Assembly: GCA_902776545.1 (NCBI GenBank)
Contig: CACYQO010000018.1
Span: 20,818-84,817 of the forward strand
Origin: an uncultured Prevotellaceae bacterium
Lineage (GTDB): Bacteria; Bacteroidota; Bacteroidia; Bacteroidales; Bacteroidaceae
Reading direction: 5' to 3'
Length of the DNA: 64,000 bases
Part shown: positions 60,917-64,000 of the stretch, in pieces
Layout of the letters: each line of letters opens with the position of its first letter
Numbering within the stretch: position 1 is the first letter of the stretch
Program-made: the position numbers and the translations under genes
The notes under the pieces: generated by a model
The model's input: the letters and a program-made list of their open reading frames with translations, nothing else
Databases searched by the model: none
What the model was told of the DNA's origin: nothing

Positions 60917-61699
60917 ATGACAACGACATTGATCATAGGACTGCTGATTCCGTTGCTGGGTACGATGCTCGGCTCGGCATTCGTGTTCTTCATGCGCGAC
61001 GAGATGTCTGTAAGGCTGCAAAAGTCTTTGCTGGGTTTCGCGTCGGGTGTGATGGTGGCGGCATCGGTATGGTCGCTGCTCATTCCGGCGATGGAGATGG
61101 AGGCCGATAGTGGCAAATGGGCTGTGATGCCTGCGGCTGTCGGATTCCTGTTGGGAATGGGCTTCCTGTTGATGATCGACGAGTTGACCCCTCACCTGCA
61201 TATCGGCACGGACAAGCCGGAGGGCATGCGCTCTCATCTGTCGAAGACTGCGATGCTCGCCCTTGCCGTCACCATCCATAATCTGCCTGAAGGTATGGCT
61301 GTCGGTGTGGTCTTTGCCGGAGCGGGGAATGGGGCTGCTCACATATCCTTGGCGAGTGCCGTTGCCGTGTCGTTGGGTATAGCCATCCAGAACGTTCCTG
61401 AGGGTGCTATCATCTCGATGCCGATGCGGGCAGCCAGCAATTCACGTTGGCGGTCGTTCATGCTGGGTTCTCTGAGTGGGGCCGTCGAGCCTATTGGTGC
61501 CATTGCCGTCTTGTTGCTGGCCTCGCTTCTGATGCCCGTACTCCCCTATATGCTTGCCTTTGCGGCTGGCGCTATGTTCTACGTCGTGGTCGAGGAACTG
61601 ATCCCCGAAGCCTCCAGCGGCCAGCACTCGAATCTCGGCACGATAGGTTTTGCCGTCGGCTTCGTCTTGATGATGGTGCTCGACGTGGTGATGGGGTAA
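60917..61699 (+). CDS. ZIP-family metal transporter
   Basis: This 260-residue inner-membrane protein has about eight helices. The metal-site motifs are HNLPEGMAVG (helix 4) and NVPEGAI (helix 5), with an EELIPEA near the end. It takes up zinc or another divalent metal such as iron or manganese. It is next to the imelysin operon but has its own promoter. Confidence 0.92.
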   Translation: MTTTLIIGLLIPLLGTMLGSAFVFFMRDEMSVRLQKSLLGFASGVMVAASVWSLLIPAMEMEADSGKWAVMPAAVGFLLGMGFLLMIDELTPHLHIGTDKPEGMRSHLSKTAMLALAVTIHNLPEGMAVGVVFAGAGNGAAHISLASAVAVSLGIAIQNVPEGAIISMPMRAASNSRWRSFMLGSLSGAVEPIGAIAVLLLASLLMPVLPYMLAFAAGAMFYVVVEELIPEASSGQHSNLGTIGFAVGFVLMMVLDVVMG

Positions 61700-61738
61700 T
61701 ACCTACTTTTGATTAATCACTTTTGCAGGTCATTACAG

Positions 61739-61779
61739 GTGCGCAACGCTTAAAACACTCGTTTTTAGGTATTGCGCAC
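61739..61779 (+). promoter_or_regulatory. Inverted repeat with TTTTTAGGTATTG box
   Basis: GTGCGCAA (61739-61746) and TTGCGCAC (61772-61779) pair perfectly. They may end the ZIP transcript or act as an operator. The 13-mer TTTTTAGGTATTG (61762-61774) lies within and starts 33 nt before the next -7 element. Confidence 0.55.
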
Positions 61780-61794
61780 TTTATTTATTTGCCG

Positions 61795-61804
61795 TACCTT
61801 TGCA
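61795..61804 (+). promoter_or_regulatory. -7 promoter element for the DUF2023 gene
   Basis: TACCTTTGCA lies 23 bp before the ATG at 61818 and 32 bp before the ATG at 61827. Confidence 0.8.
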
Positions 61805-61826
61805 CCCGGAATCAAGAATGATAAAA

Positions 61827-62216
61827 ATGACAACAACAAAGACGATCCCAACAGAAATAAAGGTACTGATGAACCACATCTACGAGCTTAACAAGGGTGT
61901 GCGCCAGATGGTGCTGTTCACCTGCAACAAGAAATATGGTCAGCTGGCCGTAGAGCGGCTGGAGAGCCAGGGCATCCCTTATGTGCTACAGCCAGCAGGA
62001 CAGCAGAATCTGAATGTGTATTTCGGACGGCGAGAGTGTCTGGAAGCCATCCGGCTCATCGTCACCCGTCCGTTGAACCAGCTCACGCCCGAAGAGGATT
62101 TTATCCTTGGGGCGATGCTCGGCTACGACCTCTGCGCACAATGTGAAAGGTATTGTAAGCGCAAGCAGGGCAAGTGCGAATGCGATGGGAAGTGCGATGG
62201 CAAGTGTATCAACTGA
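61827..62216 (+). CDS. DUF2023 family protein with Cys-rich tail
   Basis: This 129-residue soluble protein starts at ATG 61827 (MTTTKTIPTEIKVLMNHIYE); 61818 is also possible. It fits DUF2023: a compact alpha/beta body (GVRQMVLFTCNKKYGQLAV, NLNVYFGRREC) and a Cys-rich C-terminus (CAQCERYCKRKQGKCECDGKCDGKC) with many possible metal ligands. Function unknown; DUF2023 genes tend to occur near flavodoxin genes, and one lies 0.8 kb away. Confidence 0.8.
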   Translation: MTTTKTIPTEIKVLMNHIYELNKGVRQMVLFTCNKKYGQLAVERLESQGIPYVLQPAGQQNLNVYFGRRECLEAIRLIVTRPLNQLTPEEDFILGAMLGYDLCAQCERYCKRKQGKCECDGKCDGKCIN

Positions 62217-62371
62217 AGCTTGGCTTGCCGCCATTACTCCCAACTTGACCTAAGGTCGAGCCTGCTCACGCTCGGCTGAGTCGAAGCGAGCTTCACTCTG
62301 CTCTCGCTCAATCGCAGCCTTGTAATCACAGGTATAAAATTCATATAAGTATTTGTTTAGTTATCAACGGG

Positions 62372-62402
62372 GTGGTTGGCTGTGATGGTCAGCCACTTTT
62401 TT
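62372..62402 (+). terminator. Rho-independent terminator
   Basis: GTGGTTGGC, a 7-nt loop and GTCAGCCAC pair fully with two G-U pairs, followed by TTTTTT. It ends the DUF2023 transcript; the gap 62217-62371 holds only short GAGC/GCTC-type repeats. Confidence 0.8.
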
Positions 62403-62412
62403 AAAAGAATAG

Positions 62413-62906
62413 GATTATAATATTCAGGATGGCTGGACGATGCTTGACATCGGCTGTGGCGGAGGGGCAACCTTGCAACGCCTGTTGAAACGGAGCAAGG
62501 AGGCTAAAGTCTATGGCATCGATATCTCTGAGGAAAGTGTGGCAAAAGCCAAGAAGGTGAATGCCGACGTACTTGAAAGCAGGTATTTGTCACTCAAGGT
62601 TCAGCCGAGAAACTTCCTTACGAGGACGGGAAGTTCGACCTCGTGACGGCTGTAGAGACCGTCTATTTCTGGCCCAATCTGCCTGACTGCCTGAAAGAGG
62701 TAAGCCGTGTACTCAAGCAGGGCGGCAAGTTCGCCATCATGGTGGAGGTCGTTGACGGCGATTCCGTGTGGACGAACGTAGTGGAGGGCATGACGGCCTA
62801 TTCGCCTGAAGAACTGAAAATGCTGCTCGACGATGCCGGCTTCACCCAAACGGAAATCCATCGCAAGAAACCTTCGTATACCACCATTATCGGCGTGAAG
62901 CCTTAA
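62413..62906 (+). pseudogene. SAM-dependent methyltransferase, truncated and frameshifted
   Basis: The first frame carries the SAM-binding motif VLDIGCGGG-type sequence (MLDIGCGGGATLQRLL) and YGIDISEESVAKAK. The second frame continues EKLPYEDGKFDLVTAVETVYFW to the end. A single missing base near 62584, in AGCAGGTATTTG where GGG would restore the frame, joins them. An in-frame TAG at 62410 cuts off the usual 40 or so N-terminal residues. No start suits the full protein, so the gene looks dead, unless the indel is a sequencing error. Confidence 0.8.
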
Positions 62907-62908
62907 CA

Positions 62909-62998
62909 CTATGTCTTATGGTTATAATACCTGATGAGCAGGGCTACGCCTGTGAAAGCCAGAACGAATTCGAGGGCGACGATGAAGATGTACTGCAT
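62909..62998 (-). CDS. 29-residue membrane protein
   Basis: The frame from ATG 62998 reads MQYIFIVALEFVLAFTGVAL then LIRYYNHKT and stops at 62909. It is a single membrane helix with a positive tail, placed 13 bp after the flavodoxin gene on the same strand, as in an operon. Function unknown. Confidence 0.5.
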   Translation of the reverse strand: MQYIFIVALEFVLAFTGVALLIRYYNHKT

Positions 62999-63011
62999 AA
63001 TGGTAATGGTT

Positions 63012-63413
63012 TTATAAGTTAGGTGAGATGGCGCATATCCAGTTGTCGAGGCTCTGCTCATGGGTGTTGACAAAGAGCTGATCGCCTACGATGTGCGCCC
63101 CGTTCTCTTTCAGTCCGTCGCAGAACTCCTTGGCAACACGACCATTGTCATGTTTGTTCCCTAAAGCAACAATCACGGCGAAGTTCTTTCCTTTGAGACA
63201 GACTTCACGGAAGGTCAGAAACGCGTATTGCCAATGTGGCGCCATCTGTCCATTGGCCATAAACTCGACGGCAAGGACAAAACTCTGGCAGTTCTCAATC
63301 TGACGAGAGTTCATACTTTGGACGCTGACGGTCTCAGCCCCCAATTTGTCGGCTATCTTCTCTGCCATAGCCTGGCAGCTGTCGTAAACGACAATGATCG
63401 ATTCATGCTTCAT
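63012..63413 (-). CDS. Flavodoxin-like protein behind a cobalamin riboswitch
   Basis: This 133-residue protein begins MKHESIIVVYDSCQAMAEKIADKLG, in which strand and loop match the FMN-phosphate region of flavodoxin-fold proteins in a diverged form. Later strands (SFVLAVEFMANGQMAPHW, NFAVIVALGNKHDNG) fit a flavodoxin domain. The loop YDSCQAM differs from the usual T/S-x-T-G-x-T pattern, so FMN binding is uncertain. The nearest upstream signal is the riboswitch at 63625-63791, in the same direction. Confidence 0.72.
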   Translation of the reverse strand: MKHESIIVVYDSCQAMAEKIADKLGAETVSVQSMNSRQIENCQSFVLAVEFMANGQMAPHWQYAFLTFREVCLKGKNFAVIVALGNKHDNGRVAKEFCDGLKENGAHIVGDQLFVNTHEQSLDNWICAISPNL

Positions 63414-63624
63414 ATCTCATTTCATTTGAATACAGGTGAAAAGGGGAAGTAATGTCTCACGACAGACTGCCCCGATAAACTTATATAATAACACGTACGC
63501 GCACTGATGCGCTGAGCCAAAAAGAGACCTCACGGTTGATAGTCCTTCTTACGGTTTATCTCATAAAATAGTGCTTTCGCCTCACGCCCTTACATCGAGG
63601 GCCGCTTGGCATTTTACCGAAAAA

Positions 63625-63791
63625 GGCTGGTCTTCAGACTTTCCTCCACTCCCAAGCGCCTTCTCACCCAAACGGGCAATGGCGTTTATGCTTAGGAGCC
63701 ATAATGGAGTTCACTGCTGCGGGACAGTCGGAGATTCTCACTGGTGCAGACCGAGTGCAATCGAGCTCGCTCGAATTGCCGAGGTGCAGCC
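63625..63791 (-). ncRNA. Cobalamin riboswitch
   Basis: In minus-strand sense the order is: CCAGTGAGAATCTCCGACTG, CCCGCAGCAGTGA, then GTTTGGGTGAGAAGGCGC, GGGAGTGGAGG and the B12 box AAGTCTGAAGACCAGCC. Ends GGCTG (63787-63791 complement) and CAGCC (63625-63629 complement) can form the closing P1 stem. The promoter and the riboswitch precede the flavodoxin gene by about 210 nt, so vitamin B12 probably shuts it off. A GCCCT/AGGGC hairpin follows the aptamer. Confidence 0.88.
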
Positions 63792-63809
63792 TCGTTCTCG
63801 CAATTTCGT

Positions 63810-63819
63810 TGCAAAGGTA
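63810..63819 (-). promoter_or_regulatory. -7 promoter element for the riboswitch transcript
   Basis: The minus strand reads TACCTTTGCA, just upstream of the cobalamin aptamer. The leader to the flavodoxin ATG is about 400 nt. Confidence 0.8.
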
Positions 63820-64000
63820 CGAATAAGTGAGCAAAATACCAAATTTTATTTGAGAATTTTCGTAATCGCGAAGCGCTTGCTACCATAGGGACGCAAGAAC
63901 AGAAGTACTTCGACGAAGTCAAAGTTACGAAAAAAGTGCTGTTGAGACCGACAGTCAGAAGTTTTAAGGACGTGCAGATTTTTGTGCCAAGACCTCCCGT
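63820..64000. other. Unassigned right end of the window
   Basis: A plus-strand frame stays open from about 63832 to the end (for example TIGTQEQKYFDEVKVTKKVL) but begins after a TGA with no ATG. It has protein-like composition and may be the edge of a gene with a non-standard or missing start. I cannot assign it. Confidence 0.3.

Noticed and set aside
62217-62371. GAGC/GCTC-rich sequence as a tRNA or small RNA
   Set aside because: No cloverleaf or promoter could be drawn; it looks like short repeats before a terminator.
63832-64000. Open frame at the right edge as a gene
   Set aside because: No start codon after the preceding TGA and no family recognised; noted as unassigned.

Overview
The window looks like a chromosome segment of a Prevotella-type member of the Bacteroidales. 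Most intergenic regions carry the Bacteroidetes -7 promoter element TAnnTTTGC. The gene content fits as well: a type III glutamine synthetase, LL-diaminopimelate aminotransferase, a STN/outer-membrane-barrel receptor behind an ECF sigma factor, a GH95 fucosidase, AraC regulators with TPR and membrane segments, and many small lipoproteins. I see no rRNA, tRNA, CRISPR array, intact insertion sequence or prophage.

Layout: 1-2402 is the 3' part of a secreted GH95 alpha-L-fucosidase. 2406-8106 (minus) holds a DUF3109 protein, uracil-DNA glycosylase, and dapF-dapL-glnN. 8423-15889 holds a SWIM/SNF2 helicase, a DEDDh exonuclease, a pRiA4b-type protein, a DUF3843-like protein and an HU-like protein. 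16490-18772 has a YD-repeat lipoprotein, an unknown protein and an FMN reductase. 18742-24727 (minus) is gltBD. 24998-29813 is an ECF sigma / short anti-sigma / outer-membrane receptor / glycosyltransferase operon, converging on a serpin (29754-31715). 32151-44430 is a nitrogen and glutamine block: glnB-amtB-porin, a second amt, pyrG, purF, a carA::carB-half fusion and asnB. 44534-46114 has a secreted protein, ndk and a broken porin gene, followed by a repeat-rich control region (46163-46498). 46727-51475 has an AraC/TPR regulator and small membrane or lipoprotein genes. 51516-60880 has a hemerythrin-LuxR regulator facing an operon of porin, imelysin, di-heme oxidoreductase, second porin, one-heme lipoprotein, Rid-like protein and a CcsBA fragment. 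60917-63413 has a ZIP transporter, a DUF2023 protein, a broken methyltransferase, and a flavodoxin with a 29-residue membrane protein behind a cobalamin riboswitch (63625-63791).

How the genes fit together: glnN and gltBD make and use glutamine, glnB and the two Amt proteins manage ammonium uptake, and pyrG, purF, carA and asnB are glutamine amidotransferases. Three of the nitrogen operons (gltB, glnB-amtB, amt2) share a 29-nt box placed exactly 45 nt upstream of their -7 elements, and its 13-nt core recurs upstream of dapF-dapL-glnN. I regard this as the best candidate for an undescribed regulatory system. The second is the imelysin/c-type cytochrome operon facing a di-iron-type regulator.

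Two central genes are abnormal. carA is fused to only the first half of carB, and glnN has lost its start codon at a junction with dapL. Short-unit repeats that form hairpins fill many intergenic gaps, and in several places they are read in frame as linkers or signal peptides.
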